The notes under the pieces were generated by a model that saw only the letters and a program-made list of their open reading frames with translations, made no database searches and was not told the origin of the DNA. DNA of 64,000 nucleotides, taken from positions 1 to 64,000 of the forward strand of contig CAZFBD010000008.1 in assembly GCA_964517125.1 (NCBI GenBank), in the 5' to 3' direction. Positions 6,984 to 15,707 of the stretch are shown here, piece after piece (the first letter of the stretch is position 1; each line of letters starts with the position of its first letter). This stretch comes from SHLQ01 sp964517125. GTDB lineage: Bacteria > Actinomycetota > Acidimicrobiia > Acidimicrobiales > SHLQ01. The position numbers and the translations under genes are program-made.

Positions 6984-9341
6984 TCAGGGGCTGAGCACGA
7001 AGTCGAATCGCTGCGGTTGCTCGAGCATGCTCGAGATGGCGACCGCACCGTCGTCCATCGACCACGATGCGGGCGGAGCAACAGCGGTGCCATCGTCGGT
7101 CCGTAGCGTCCACTGCAGATCGTCCGGCCGGCTGAGCGGCTGCACGGGGACATCCATGGTGAAGGTGTCGGAGAAAGGAACCGAACCTTCCAGGTCGAAG
7201 ACCACGCTGGACACCGACTCCGGCGCCAGCGCAAGCTGCACCGAGTGCACGTGCACCCCGAACTCCCGTTGCGACTCGACGGCCACGGGCGTTCCATCGA
7301 CCGTGACGGAACGAACCGGGAGCGCCGAATACACCGAGAGCGTCATCCAATTGGTCCCAAGCGGCAGTCCCTGATCATTTGAACCAATGAGCGCTGGCGG
7401 AAGGCCCGACGGCGGCGCCTCATTGGACAACACGACCGACACCTCGTGGTGCACACGACTCGTCGACGGCGACAGCGTGGTTGCGATCGACACCGAGCGG
7501 TCGAGCATCGTGTCGATCTTGTTCTGACCACCGTTCTGATGCACGACGGCCAGCACATCGTCCTGCACCTCGGGGAAGGCGCCGGAAACGCCCAACGTCT
7601 CCACGATTTCGCCATCGGAATCATCGGCGAACCACAACGTCAGTCGGCCAGCTTCGGCGAGGGGAGCGAGCTCCTGCACAAACGCGATCGGGTCGGGCGG
7701 TTCCTCGAGAAGCCGTTCCACAACGGTCGCGGCAACCAGGTCCAGCACCGCTGTGCGCTCATCGTCATCTTCGGCGAACTGCTCGTATTGGCCCCGCAAC
7801 AGTTCGTCCGACGCATTGGCGCCCGAGAGCACAAGGCCGTCGACGTCGACCGGGCCGGTGAACGCCAACAACGCCTCGAGCACGAACGGGTCGATCATCA
7901 GCATGGCGTCGACGGAACGGCCGGTCGCCTGCGAGTAGAGATCGGCGGCCGTACGGGCCACCGAGGGAAAGTCCGGCGACAGGGTGACGTCCTGGACATG
8001 GCGCTCCACCGCGAAGCGGCCGTAGCGAGCCGTGTAGTCCGCGTCGGTCCGCAACGAGGCATCGACGCGCTCCAGGGCATCGTTCAGTTCCTTCGACCGG
8101 TACTGCTCCACCAGCTCCACCTCGCCATCGACCGAACGGAACTCCGCCCAGTTTCCGACGAATCCGCCGGAGCCACGGGCTTCGGCCGGGGTGCTGAACA
8201 TGACGACGATGGTGGAACCGTCAGGGGAGCCAAGAAGGTCCCGGCTCACATGCATTGCGCCAGCCACCGAACCCAGGATTCCCGAAGCCGGACGCAGCTC
8301 GTCGGCGACCTCGTCCAACCGGGCGCCAACAGGGGAGATGAGCCACGGTGAGGCAGCTTCATCGAAACGCTCGCTTGCTTTCGAGACCGTGCCGGCCAGT
8401 GCGTCCATTGCCGGAGTCAGAGAATCGAGCTCGTTCAGATCGACGCGTCCATTCGCAACGATGGCGTCGGGTTCCAACCGTCCCGTCACGACACTTGCGG
8501 ACTCCGTCAGCGCGGCCGCCTGACCCGTGGCGATCTGTGCAGCCCGCACGTGTTGGCCCAGAATCGGGACCAGACGGGAGGGCAGCATCCATGGGCCGCC
8601 CAGTCGGCTGCTCGCCGTGCGCCACGACGCGGCAGCATTCTCGAGCTGCACTGTCGCGGTCTCCAGGTCTCCGTCGCCTCCGCTGCCGGCCGCCTGCTCG
8701 CTGGCGTCCAGGCCGGAACGAATCGATGGTGCGCTTGCCGCCAGCGCCACCAGAGCGACACCTGCGCTCACCAGTGCCGCGACGACGGCGCGTCGGGTCC
8801 AACGTCGGACGGTCGAGCGGCGGCCGCGCGGCAACCGCTTCCATCCAGACACACACGCCGGGCCGATGATGGCAACCGTCAGGACTGCACTGGTCCCAGG
8901 TGTATCGCCCAACAGACCGCCGGTCAGGCGATCGAACGGACCAACCCCTTGTGCGAGTAGCGCCGGCATGCAGACAGCAGCAATTGCTGCTCCAACCACG
9001 CGACGGCGAGACGAGCGCGCCGCACCAACGGCAACAACAAGAGCCACCAGCGCCACGACCTGACCCAGCAGCGAAGCCGTGACCACGGCGGCCCCGCCGG
9101 CCAGCACCGACCAGGTCCAGCGCCGTGCGGTCGCGGCGAGGGTGACAACGCCACCAGCGAACAGGCCTCGATACACAGCGTCGACGATGTCGAACCCGGT
9201 GGGCGCAGACGACGAAAGGAACATGGCCACGAGCGCCCCGACCACGGCGACGATCTCCACCCGATGGTCCACCGAGACGTCGGCCGACTGCGACCGGCGA
9301 ATACCGATCCGCTGGCGAGGGGCGGAAACAATCGTCTGCAT
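6984..9341 (-). CDS. DUF4012 domain membrane protein
   Basis: This 785-residue protein has several N-terminal membrane segments (VALVALVVAVGAARS and VAALVSAGVALVALAAS among them, within about the first 200 residues). A large extracytoplasmic part follows with DUF4012 features: FSTPAEARGSGGFVGNWAEF, DVTLSPDFPSVARTAADLY and AMLMIDPFVLEALLAFTG. DUF4012 proteins recur in actinobacterial polysaccharide loci but their biochemical role is unknown. The ATG at 9341 is preceded by GGGAGGGGA at a good distance, so the longer upstream frame is rejected. It is divergent from the CapD-like gene, with 163 bp between the chosen starts. Confidence 0.88.
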   Translation of the reverse strand: MQTIVSAPRQRIGIRRSQSADVSVDHRVEIVAVVGALVAMFLSSSAPTGFDIVDAVYRGLFAGGVVTLAATARRWTWSVLAGGAAVVTASLLGQVVALVALVVAVGAARSSRRRVVGAAIAAVCMPALLAQGVGPFDRLTGGLLGDTPGTSAVLTVAIIGPACVSGWKRLPRGRRSTVRRWTRRAVVAALVSAGVALVALAASAPSIRSGLDASEQAAGSGGDGDLETATVQLENAAASWRTASSRLGGPWMLPSRLVPILGQHVRAAQIATGQAAALTESASVVTGRLEPDAIVANGRVDLNELDSLTPAMDALAGTVSKASERFDEAASPWLISPVGARLDEVADELRPASGILGSVAGAMHVSRDLLGSPDGSTIVVMFSTPAEARGSGGFVGNWAEFRSVDGEVELVEQYRSKELNDALERVDASLRTDADYTARYGRFAVERHVQDVTLSPDFPSVARTAADLYSQATGRSVDAMLMIDPFVLEALLAFTGPVDVDGLVLSGANASDELLRGQYEQFAEDDDERTAVLDLVAATVVERLLEEPPDPIAFVQELAPLAEAGRLTLWFADDSDGEIVETLGVSGAFPEVQDDVLAVVHQNGGQNKIDTMLDRSVSIATTLSPSTSRVHHEVSVVLSNEAPPSGLPPALIGSNDQGLPLGTNWMTLSVYSALPVRSVTVDGTPVAVESQREFGVHVHSVQLALAPESVSSVVFDLEGSVPFSDTFTMDVPVQPLSRPDDLQWTLRTDDGTAVAPPASWSMDDGAVAISSMLEQPQRFDFVLSP

Positions 9342-9504
9342 GGGAATCCCCTCCCGTATCGACGAACGAACACCAGAGATGAGTGCGCCACGGTCTCGCT
9401 CACCACGCAGAGGAGGACAGTGGGCCGAAATACCCACGAGTTCCTCATCTCCCGGCATACCGATCCGACAGAACAGAGTCATTCACTTTGGGAGAGAGAT
9501 GCAC

Positions 9505-11394
9505 ATGGGTCGAAGCGGCGAAATTCGCGAGCGGAGTAGGCGCGCGTCGTCATCCCGGGGTCTTCGGACCCCGGGTATGACCAACACACGACGCAAGCCG
9601 AGCCTCCGCCTACTGGTGGACCTGTCCGCCATCTTCAGCACCGTTGCCATCGGTGCTGTCGTACTTGGAGCAGGCCCGCTCCAGGCACTTGCGCTCGGCA
9701 GCCTTGGCGCTGTCGTTCAGCTGCTCGTTGGGAGCATCTTTGGCTTCCATCACCGACGGTGGCGCCTCGCCAGCTTCGACGAGGTCACGGCGATGGCTGC
9801 CACCGCCGTCTTCGTCACCGCTGGACTGGCGATCATCCGCTTCGTCGCCGAACTCCTCGGAACCGACCTGGCCCTCAGCCTTCTGGCCCCATTCGTGGCG
9901 CTCAACATCGGCTTCGCGGTCCGTGCCGCCCGCCGGGTCATCACCGAACGAGAGAACCGGCCAGACACGACGTCGATGACCCCCGTGATCGTGTTTGGTG
10001 CCGGTGAAGGCGGAGCCCAGATCATCAAGGCCATGTTGTCCACCCCCGAGAACGACTTCCTCCCGGTCGCGCTCATCGACGACGACCGGTCCAAGGCAAA
10101 CCTCCGCATCCAGGGCGTCCCCGTGAAGGGAACCCGCGCCGACCTCATGGAGGTCGCACGTGCAACCGGCTCGAAGCACCTGCTCGTGGCCATCCCCAGT
10201 GCCGGAGCATCGGTCATCCGCGTCGTCAGCGAACAGGCCCGCCGAGCCGGCCTCGACGTGCGGGTCCTGCCCCCAACCCAGGAACTCGTCTCCGGACGCG
10301 CCACGCTCGGCGACATCCGCGAAGTGAGCGAGGCCGATCTCCTCGGCCGTCGTGCCATCCAGACTGACCTCGACAGCATCGCCGGCTACATCACCAACAA
10401 GCGGGTGCTCGTCACCGGAGCCGGCGGTTCCATCGGCAGCGAACTCTGCCGCCAGATCAGCAACTTCTTCCCCGAACGCCTCATCATGTTGGACCGCGAC
10501 GAATCTGCGCTCCACGGTGTGCAGCTCTCCATCGAGGGACACGCGTTGCTCGACAGTCGCAACCTCGTCGTCGCCAACATTCGCGACGCCGAACGCATGC
10601 ACCAGGTCTTCGCCGAGCACCAGCCCGACGTCGTGTTCCACGCCGCAGCGCTCAAGCACCTGCCGCTGCTCGAGATGTACCCCGAAGAGGGTTGGAAGAC
10701 GAATGTGGAGGGGTCGAACAACGTGCTGCAGGCTGCAGCACGGGTCGGCGTCAGCCACTTCGTCAACGTCTCCACCGACAAGGCGGCAGACCCCACCAGC
10801 GTCCTCGGCTACACCAAGCGCATCGCCGAACAGCTCACGTCCTGGCACGCCGACCGCAACGACGGTGCGTGGGTCAGCGTCCGCTTCGGAAACGTGCTCG
10901 GATCCCGCGGCTCCATGCTGCGAACCTTCCGTGGCCAGATCGAAGCCGGCGGACCCATCACCGTGACCCACCCCGATGTCACACGGTTCTTCATGACCCC
11001 CGTCGAGGCCTGCCAGCTCGTCATTCAGGCTGCTGCTGTTGGCGACGACGGCGAGGCACTCGTCCTCGACATGGGTGAGCCCGTCCGTATTCTCGAAGTC
11101 GCCGAGCGGCTCGTTGCGGCTTCGGGTGAAGACATCGACATCGTCTTCACCGGCCTGCGACCTGGCGAAAAGATGCATGAAGCTCTTGTGAGCGAGGGAG
11201 AGCTCGACACCCGTCGAGCCCACCCGCTGATCTCCCACGTTTCGGTGCCGGAGATCGGCCCCGACGAACTCGCCGCATTCGACCGTTCCGACAACGACGT
11301 GGCCCGCGAATCCATGATCGGCCTGTGCCGGTCAGGCGTCGTGCAGCCCGCCGAGGTCGACCTGAACGCTGCCGCCGAGGTGCGCGCCGCCTGA
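9505..11394 (+). CDS. CapD/PglF-like polysaccharide biosynthesis protein (UDP-sugar 4,6-dehydratase)
   Basis: This 629-aa protein has about four N-terminal membrane segments (LLVDLSAIFSTVAIGAVVLG to LLAPFVALNIGF). A first nucleotide-binding fold follows (VIVFGAGEGGAQIIKAM), then the catalytic extended SDR domain (VLVTGAGGSIGSELCRQI). The catalytic stretch STDKAADPTSVLGYTKRIAE places Leu where classical SDRs have the YxxxK tyrosine, as PglF-type dehydratases place Met. The likely reaction is UDP-GlcNAc to UDP-4-keto-6-deoxy-GlcNAc. I start at the ATG at 9505 because GGGAGAGAG (9490-9498) precedes it at about 6 nt. An alternative ATG at 9577 has no ribosome site and follows a strong hairpin. 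The stop is 1 bp from the convergent propeller-gene stop, inside CCTGAGTCAGG. Confidence 0.92.
   Translation: MGRSGEIRERSRRASSSRGLRTPGMTNTRRKPSLRLLVDLSAIFSTVAIGAVVLGAGPLQALALGSLGAVVQLLVGSIFGFHHRRWRLASFDEVTAMAATAVFVTAGLAIIRFVAELLGTDLALSLLAPFVALNIGFAVRAARRVITERENRPDTTSMTPVIVFGAGEGGAQIIKAMLSTPENDFLPVALIDDDRSKANLRIQGVPVKGTRADLMEVARATGSKHLLVAIPSAGASVIRVVSEQARRAGLDVRVLPPTQELVSGRATLGDIREVSEADLLGRRAIQTDLDSIAGYITNKRVLVTGAGGSIGSELCRQISNFFPERLIMLDRDESALHGVQLSIEGHALLDSRNLVVANIRDAERMHQVFAEHQPDVVFHAAALKHLPLLEMYPEEGWKTNVEGSNNVLQAAARVGVSHFVNVSTDKAADPTSVLGYTKRIAEQLTSWHADRNDGAWVSVRFGNVLGSRGSMLRTFRGQIEAGGPITVTHPDVTRFFMTPVEACQLVIQAAAVGDDGEALVLDMGEPVRILEVAERLVAASGEDIDIVFTGLRPGEKMHEALVSEGELDTRRAHPLISHVSVPEIGPDELAAFDRSDNDVARESMIGLCRSGVVQPAEVDLNAAAEVRAA
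9554..9575 (+). promoter_or_regulatory. Perfect 9-bp hairpin with UUCG tetraloop at the CapD-like start region
   Basis: CCCGGGGTC (9554-9562), TTCG (9563-9566) and GACCCCGGG (9567-9575) form a perfect stem closed by C-UUCG-G, the extra-stable tetraloop. It lies within the first 25 codons if translation starts at 9505, or 1 nt upstream of the start codon if translation starts at 9577. There is no T tract, so it does not look like a simple intrinsic terminator. Confidence 0.55.
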
Positions 11395-11395
11395 G

Positions 11396-13123
11396 TCAGG
11401 TACAGGCAGTGGTGGTTGTCACGCCCGCCATTGACGAGCGAACCACGAACGTGTCGGCTGCATCGGCAGCGGGAACCGAGTGGCTCAACGTGTTCGTGGT
11501 GACGAGCCACCGATCATTGCGTCGCACGACATAGGTGTTCTCGCCGTCGATGGCCGTCCACGAAAGATCGACCGACCCATCGGGCTGTTCCACGCGCGCA
11601 CACACCTGACCGACCGGCGGTGGGGGAGGTGGCGCATCGATCACGATCGTGGGCAGACAGGCCGTCGTGCGAAGCGTGCCGCCCTGACTGCTGCGAATGG
11701 CGTACTCGTGCGTACCGACGCCCGGCGACGCAACATGCGAAAGCATGTTGCCGGCCGTTGCGCTCCACGCGCCATTGCGGCGCACGATGTAGCGATCTTC
11801 GCCGGCGATTGCCGTCCACGCGAGCGTGACGGTTCCCGCGTCATCGACCGAAGCCGAGCACGTCTGCACCGCCGGCGGTGGGGGAGGCGGCGGCGGAGGG
11901 GGCGGAGGATCGTCGCTGATCGGGAACAGGGCCAGGTGCGGATTCGGCTTGAAGTTGATTCGGGTGAAGTCTCCACCCACGAGCAGACCTGACGGGCCGG
12001 CATGCAACGCCCACACTCCCTGCAGGCTGTTGGCGTGCGGCGCCCAATCGGACAATCCGCCCGTCAGTGGGTCGAAGGCCGCCAGCTTGCTGCGCGGGAT
12101 GGCGTTGACGTTGTCGTCATCCTCATTGAACGGCCCATCGTTGCTGTGGAAGACGAACTCGCCGTGTGTGCCGCCGTACACGAGGTCCTCGGTTGCAACC
12201 ACGGCCTGCCAGTCGCCGGCGTTGACCCGACGCCACAACAACTCGGCCGTGGTCGTGTCGAACGCTCGAAGGCTGTTGCCCAGGTTGCCCAGCGGGCCGG
12301 CGCCGGCCAGGTAGATGATGGACCCATCGGGATGCACCGACAGGTCGAACACCTTGTACAGCGCATCGGGAAGCCAGGTGGCGTCGACCGCACCTGTCAC
12401 GGGGTCCAGTCGGGCAACTCGACCGGCGGCTGCTCCATCGATGTCGGTGAAGCTGCCGGCAGCGTAGAGCCGACCGCCGTGCAGTTCGATGTCGAACGCC
12501 TTCTGGTCAACGACCGGGGCCCACAGCGGGTCCACGGTTCCGGTGACGGCATCGACCTTCGCCAGGTGCGCCTGCGGCGTGGCTCCGACGTTCGTGAAGG
12601 AACCGGCGATCCAGACCGACGTGGAGTCGACGGCAATGCCGCGAACGACAGCGTTGGGCATGGGAGCAAAGTTCGGGTCGACCTCGCCGGTTGTGGTGTG
12701 GATCCGGGCGAGACGGGAAATGGGCAGCCCATCGACCGTGGCGAACCGGCCGCCGATGTACAGCCACTGGCCGTCGGGCGACACCGCCATGGCATGGACA
12801 CGGCCCGTGACGTCGGGGTCCCAACCGGCGATGAGCTCGCCGGCTCCCGCCTGCATGGCGGCAACGTTTCGTTGCCGGACACCACCGACCTCGTCGAAGT
12901 CCCCGCCAACGAACCACACGCCGTTGCTCTCGAGTACGACGTAGACCGGCGTTGCCGAGTCCAGGGCCTCGCCGGGGTCGATGGCATCGACCAGATCCTC
13001 GGCCTCGTCGGTCACGAAGATGGCATCGATCGGAGGCGCTCCGGTCACCAGAACCGCGGCAACCGCCAACACACTGACGAAAACAGTCGCAACGACTGTT
13101 CGTGACAAATTCATGACCCTCAT
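11396..13123 (-). CDS. Secreted beta-propeller protein with proline-rich hinge and two C-terminal repeats
   Basis: This 575-aa protein has an N-terminal signal peptide or anchor (VVATVFVSVLAVAAVLVTGAPP). About 330 residues of repeated propeller blades follow, with recurring patterns VWFVGGDFDEVGG, LYIGGRFATVDG, VWIAGSFTNVG and LYAAGSFTDIDG (delta-60/PQQ-like). A tract of twelve consecutive prolines comes next (about residue 408), then two similar domains of about 75 residues (VTLAWTAIAGEDRYIVRRNGAW and VDLSWTAIDGENTYVVRRNDRW), separated by a second six-proline hinge. The role is presumably extracellular binding; no catalytic residues are evident. The start is either 13123 or the internal ATG at 13114. 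It converges on the CapD-like gene and probably has its own promoter in the AT-richer 120 bp upstream. Confidence 0.85.
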   Translation of the reverse strand: MRVMNLSRTVVATVFVSVLAVAAVLVTGAPPIDAIFVTDEAEDLVDAIDPGEALDSATPVYVVLESNGVWFVGGDFDEVGGVRQRNVAAMQAGAGELIAGWDPDVTGRVHAMAVSPDGQWLYIGGRFATVDGLPISRLARIHTTTGEVDPNFAPMPNAVVRGIAVDSTSVWIAGSFTNVGATPQAHLAKVDAVTGTVDPLWAPVVDQKAFDIELHGGRLYAAGSFTDIDGAAAGRVARLDPVTGAVDATWLPDALYKVFDLSVHPDGSIIYLAGAGPLGNLGNSLRAFDTTTAELLWRRVNAGDWQAVVATEDLVYGGTHGEFVFHSNDGPFNEDDDNVNAIPRSKLAAFDPLTGGLSDWAPHANSLQGVWALHAGPSGLLVGGDFTRINFKPNPHLALFPISDDPPPPPPPPPPPPAVQTCSASVDDAGTVTLAWTAIAGEDRYIVRRNGAWSATAGNMLSHVASPGVGTHEYAIRSSQGGTLRTTACLPTIVIDAPPPPPPVGQVCARVEQPDGSVDLSWTAIDGENTYVVRRNDRWLVTTNTLSHSVPAADAADTFVVRSSMAGVTTTTACT

Positions 13124-13206
13124 TTACCCCAATAGATCGCCGAAGAGCCGACGATACCGTACGAACGCACCGCGCGTCCGTGAGGAAAATGAGTTGTACG
13201 CAAAGT

Positions 13207-13216
13207 GCAATATTGC
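13207..13216. promoter_or_regulatory. GCAATATTGC palindrome in intergenic region
   Basis: A 10-bp perfect palindrome lies in the AT-richer 120-bp spacer between the propeller gene start (13123) and the acetyltransferase stop (13244). Its position about 85 bp upstream of the propeller start would suit an operator, but 10 bp of symmetry alone is weak evidence. Confidence 0.2.
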
Positions 13217-13243
13217 GACCGATGAAGGTGGTTGTCTGCACGC

Positions 13244-13936
13244 TCAGCGTGCGGGAACTCCCCGAACCGTGGACCCGGAGGGAACGTCGCGGCACACGAC
13301 GGCGCCAGCACCGATGACCGCATCCTCGCCAACCGACACGCCAGGCAGAATGCTGGCCGATGTGCCGATGAACGCACGGTCACCAATGGTGGCGCCCCCA
13401 GTCACACGGACACCGGGACAGATGGTGACGTGATCGCCAACACGACAGTCGTGCGACACCGACGCGCCCACGTTGACGTGGGTGTGGCGACCGAGATGCA
13501 CGTTCGTCGTGATGATCGTGCCCTGCGCCAGCACGACACCTGGCGACAGCTTGCAGAACGATCCAACGGTGGCCGTGGGGTGCACGACCGGGGCTGAAGC
13601 ACGGTCGGGCGATGTCGCATCGAGGCGTGCGCGAACAGCGGGGTCACCGATGCCGAGCAGCAGCTCCACATCGGGACGCTCCAGAACGTCGCCCGCAGAG
13701 CCCAGAAAGCGGAATCCCATACGAGCGATCAATTCACGATCGGGGGACCCATCGTCGGCGATGCCAAACAACTGCACCCCGTCATCCAACGCAGACACTG
13801 CACGGACGATGTCGGCGGTTTCCATGCCGTGGCCACCTGCGCCAATCACCGCGATCTGTCGGGTGATCGTCAGGTCGGATGCCGGAACGGAAGGCGTCGC
13901 CGCCACATCCCAGCGTGTGGGAGCTGCGCTGCTCAT
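13244..13936 (-). CDS. PglD/NeuD-like sugar O- or N-acetyltransferase
   Basis: This 230-aa protein has the two-part architecture of PglD/NeuD enzymes: an N-terminal Rossmann-like domain (QIAVIGAGGHGMETADIVRA, about 27-46) and a left-handed beta-helix of hexapeptide repeats from about residue 120 (VHPTATVGSFCKLSPGVVLA and following). The probable catalytic histidine lies in NVGASVSHDCRVGDHV. The enzyme transfers acetyl from acetyl-CoA to a UDP-linked amino sugar, or to a hydroxyl. Its ATG overlaps the stop of the upstream sugar transferase by 4 bp, giving the order epimerase, sugar transferase, acetyltransferase in one operon. Confidence 0.9.
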   Translation of the reverse strand: MSSAAPTRWDVAATPSVPASDLTITRQIAVIGAGGHGMETADIVRAVSALDDGVQLFGIADDGSPDRELIARMGFRFLGSAGDVLERPDVELLLGIGDPAVRARLDATSPDRASAPVVHPTATVGSFCKLSPGVVLAQGTIITTNVHLGRHTHVNVGASVSHDCRVGDHVTICPGVRVTGGATIGDRAFIGTSASILPGVSVGEDAVIGAGAVVCRDVPSGSTVRGVPAR

Positions 13937-14628
13937 GCTGCCGTCCGGTCGTGCACCGGGCGGTGCAGAGAATTCGCCCGCAGGTCCGTGACTTCGGTCA
14001 GTTCGATGGTGTCGGCATCTGCGGCGTCCATCTCGTACACGAGACGCACGAACGGATCGTTCACGTCGTTTCCGTCGACTCCGTCACCCGTCGGGACCAC
14101 CACGAACGTTCGAGCGACGATCCGCACGTAGCGAGCCAGCGTCGGAGCCGACGCCCAGTCGACATCGTGCGCCAAACGATCGGCCCAGGGAATGGAGTTT
14201 CGTCCGCTGATCTGCGCCAGGCCGGTGAGGCCGGGGCGAACATCGTGTCGACGGGACTGCTCGGTCGAGAGCGCTGCGGTTTGGGCAGGCAGCATCGGTC
14301 GGGGCCCGACCATGCTCATCTCGCCCGAGAGCACATTGAGAATCTGCGGAAGTTCATCGAGCGACGTTCGACGGAGCAGCCCGCCGATGCGCGTGATGGA
14401 GTCGGCGTTCGGCTCTTCGTAGCTGGTACCGGTTCGCATGGACCGGAACTTCACGACTCGGAACACCTCGCCATGCAGCCCCACCCGTTCCTGGCGAAAG
14501 AACACCGGAAACCCGGAGCCCACACCAACAGCCACGGCGCATACCGCCAGAACGGGTATCCAGACGGGCGCGCTCAGTGCCAGCAGCACAAGGTCTGCGC
14601 ACCGCACCATCGCGTTCATTCTGGTCAC
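13933..14628 (-). CDS. Initiating sugar-phosphate transferase (PglC/WcaJ-like bacterial sugar transferase)
   Basis: This 231-aa protein is a small monotopic phosphoglycosyl transferase. It moves a phosphosugar from a UDP-sugar to undecaprenyl phosphate, the committed step of lipid-linked glycan assembly. It has one N-terminal hydrophobic re-entrant segment (LVLLALSAPVWIPVLAVCAVAV), then FFRQERVGLHGEVFRVVKFRSM, the catalytic Asp-Glu pair in LRRTSLDELPQILNVLSGEMS, and MVGPRPM, GLTGLAQISGRN and YVRIVARTFVVV. The short form (about 200 residues) matches PglC rather than polytopic WcaJ. I start at the GTG at 14628, which overlaps the upstream epimerase stop (GTGA). ATGs at 14619 and 14610 are alternatives. 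Confidence 0.92.
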   Translation of the reverse strand: MTRMNAMVRCADLVLLALSAPVWIPVLAVCAVAVGVGSGFPVFFRQERVGLHGEVFRVVKFRSMRTGTSYEEPNADSITRIGGLLRRTSLDELPQILNVLSGEMSMVGPRPMLPAQTAALSTEQSRRHDVRPGLTGLAQISGRNSIPWADRLAHDVDWASAPTLARYVRIVARTFVVVPTGDGVDGNDVNDPFVRLVYEMDAADADTIELTEVTDLRANSLHRPVHDRTAA

Positions 14629-15611
14629 GCCGCACGCTCTCCGGCCGTCGCCCCAGCGCGATTCAGATCGATCGTGTTCGTCGAGGACAGTTCCGATCGC
14701 ATCCAGTCGATGGTCTCTTCCAGGCCATCGACGAAGTTCTTCGGCGTGACATCGCCAAACAGCGAAAGCAGCTGGGTCGGGTCGGCCTGCGAGTGCGGCA
14801 CATCTCCGGTTCGGTTGTCGGTGTTCGTGACAACGAGCGGTGCGTCGACTCGCTCGGCGATGAGTGCGAGGACCTCGTTCAGCGAGATCCGCGACCCGAA
14901 TGCCAGGTTCACGGGGTCCGGTGAACTGATCTTGTTCTCCAGCGCAGAGGCAATCGTGCGACACACCGTGGACACGTGCGTGAAGTCACGAGACTGCGTG
15001 CCATCGCCGTGAACCGTGATGGTGTCGCCCCGAAGCGCCGCGTCGACGAACGCCGGAATGACGGCGGCATAGACGTGGCCGGCCGGCTGAAGCCGTCCGA
15101 AGACGTTGAAGAATCGAAACGCGAGCGTCGGGAGACCGAACGCGGTTCCGTAGGCCAGGGCATACGCCTCGGCGGCGAGCTTCGAGGCCGCGTAGGGGCT
15201 CATGGGCCGGGTGGCTGCAGACTCCCGCTTCGGCAGCTCGGGGTTTGCGCCGTACACCGACGATGAGGACGCCATGATCACGTGTCGTCCACCAACCCGG
15301 CGTGCTGCTTCCAACACGTTGAGCGTGCCGGATGCGTTCGCGTGGTGGCTGGCGAGAGGGTCGTTGATCGACCGCGGCACAGAAGAGCGCGCTGCCAGGT
15401 GGACGATCGCGTCGACTCCGGCTGCAAGGGTCGTCAGCTGTTCGATGTCGAGAATGGAGCCGAGGTGGAAGTCGGCGTCGAGACCGGTCAGGTTCTCTTT
15501 GCGACCGGTCGAGAGGTCATCGAGGATCGACACCCCGATCGAACGTCCCGTGAGCTCCCGAGTGAGATTGGCGCCGATGAACCCGGCACCCCCGGTGATC
15601 AAGACTCGCAT
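14625..15611 (-). CDS. NAD-dependent epimerase/dehydratase (GalE/WbpP-like)
   Basis: This 328-aa extended SDR protein has the NAD motif ITGGAGFIGANLTREL at the N terminus. The catalytic tyrosine and lysine are in MSPYAASKLAAEAYALAY, the serine is in MASSSSVYG, and the substrate segment includes RFFNVFGRLQPAGHVYAAVI. It is most like UDP-glucose or UDP-GlcNAc 4-epimerases of capsule loci; sugar specificity cannot be read. It is the first gene of the epimerase, PglC-like, PglD-like operon, coupled to the next by a GTGA overlap. The 96 bp upstream separate it from the stop of the ABC exporter. Confidence 0.88.
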   Translation of the reverse strand: MRVLITGGAGFIGANLTRELTGRSIGVSILDDLSTGRKENLTGLDADFHLGSILDIEQLTTLAAGVDAIVHLAARSSVPRSINDPLASHHANASGTLNVLEAARRVGGRHVIMASSSSVYGANPELPKRESAATRPMSPYAASKLAAEAYALAYGTAFGLPTLAFRFFNVFGRLQPAGHVYAAVIPAFVDAALRGDTITVHGDGTQSRDFTHVSTVCRTIASALENKISSPDPVNLAFGSRISLNEVLALIAERVDAPLVVTNTDNRTGDVPHSQADPTQLLSLFGDVTPKNFVDGLEETIDWMRSELSSTNTIDLNRAGATAGERAA

Positions 15612-15707
15612 GTTGTGTACCCATTTCCCGTACCGCCTCTGACAAGTTGACCGCCCATGACAATCGGCATGTCGGCCCGGGTCGTTAGGCCCGCGGCATG
15701 GGTCGTT

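Noticed and set aside
9610..11238. 542-codon minus-strand frame inside the CapD-like gene
   Set aside because: Acidic, low-complexity translation typical of an antisense shadow. The plus-strand protein has all SDR motifs.
11846..11930. Twelve-proline tract suspected as a sequencing artefact
   Set aside because: A second proline hinge and matching modules on both sides support a real linker, and the frame is kept throughout.
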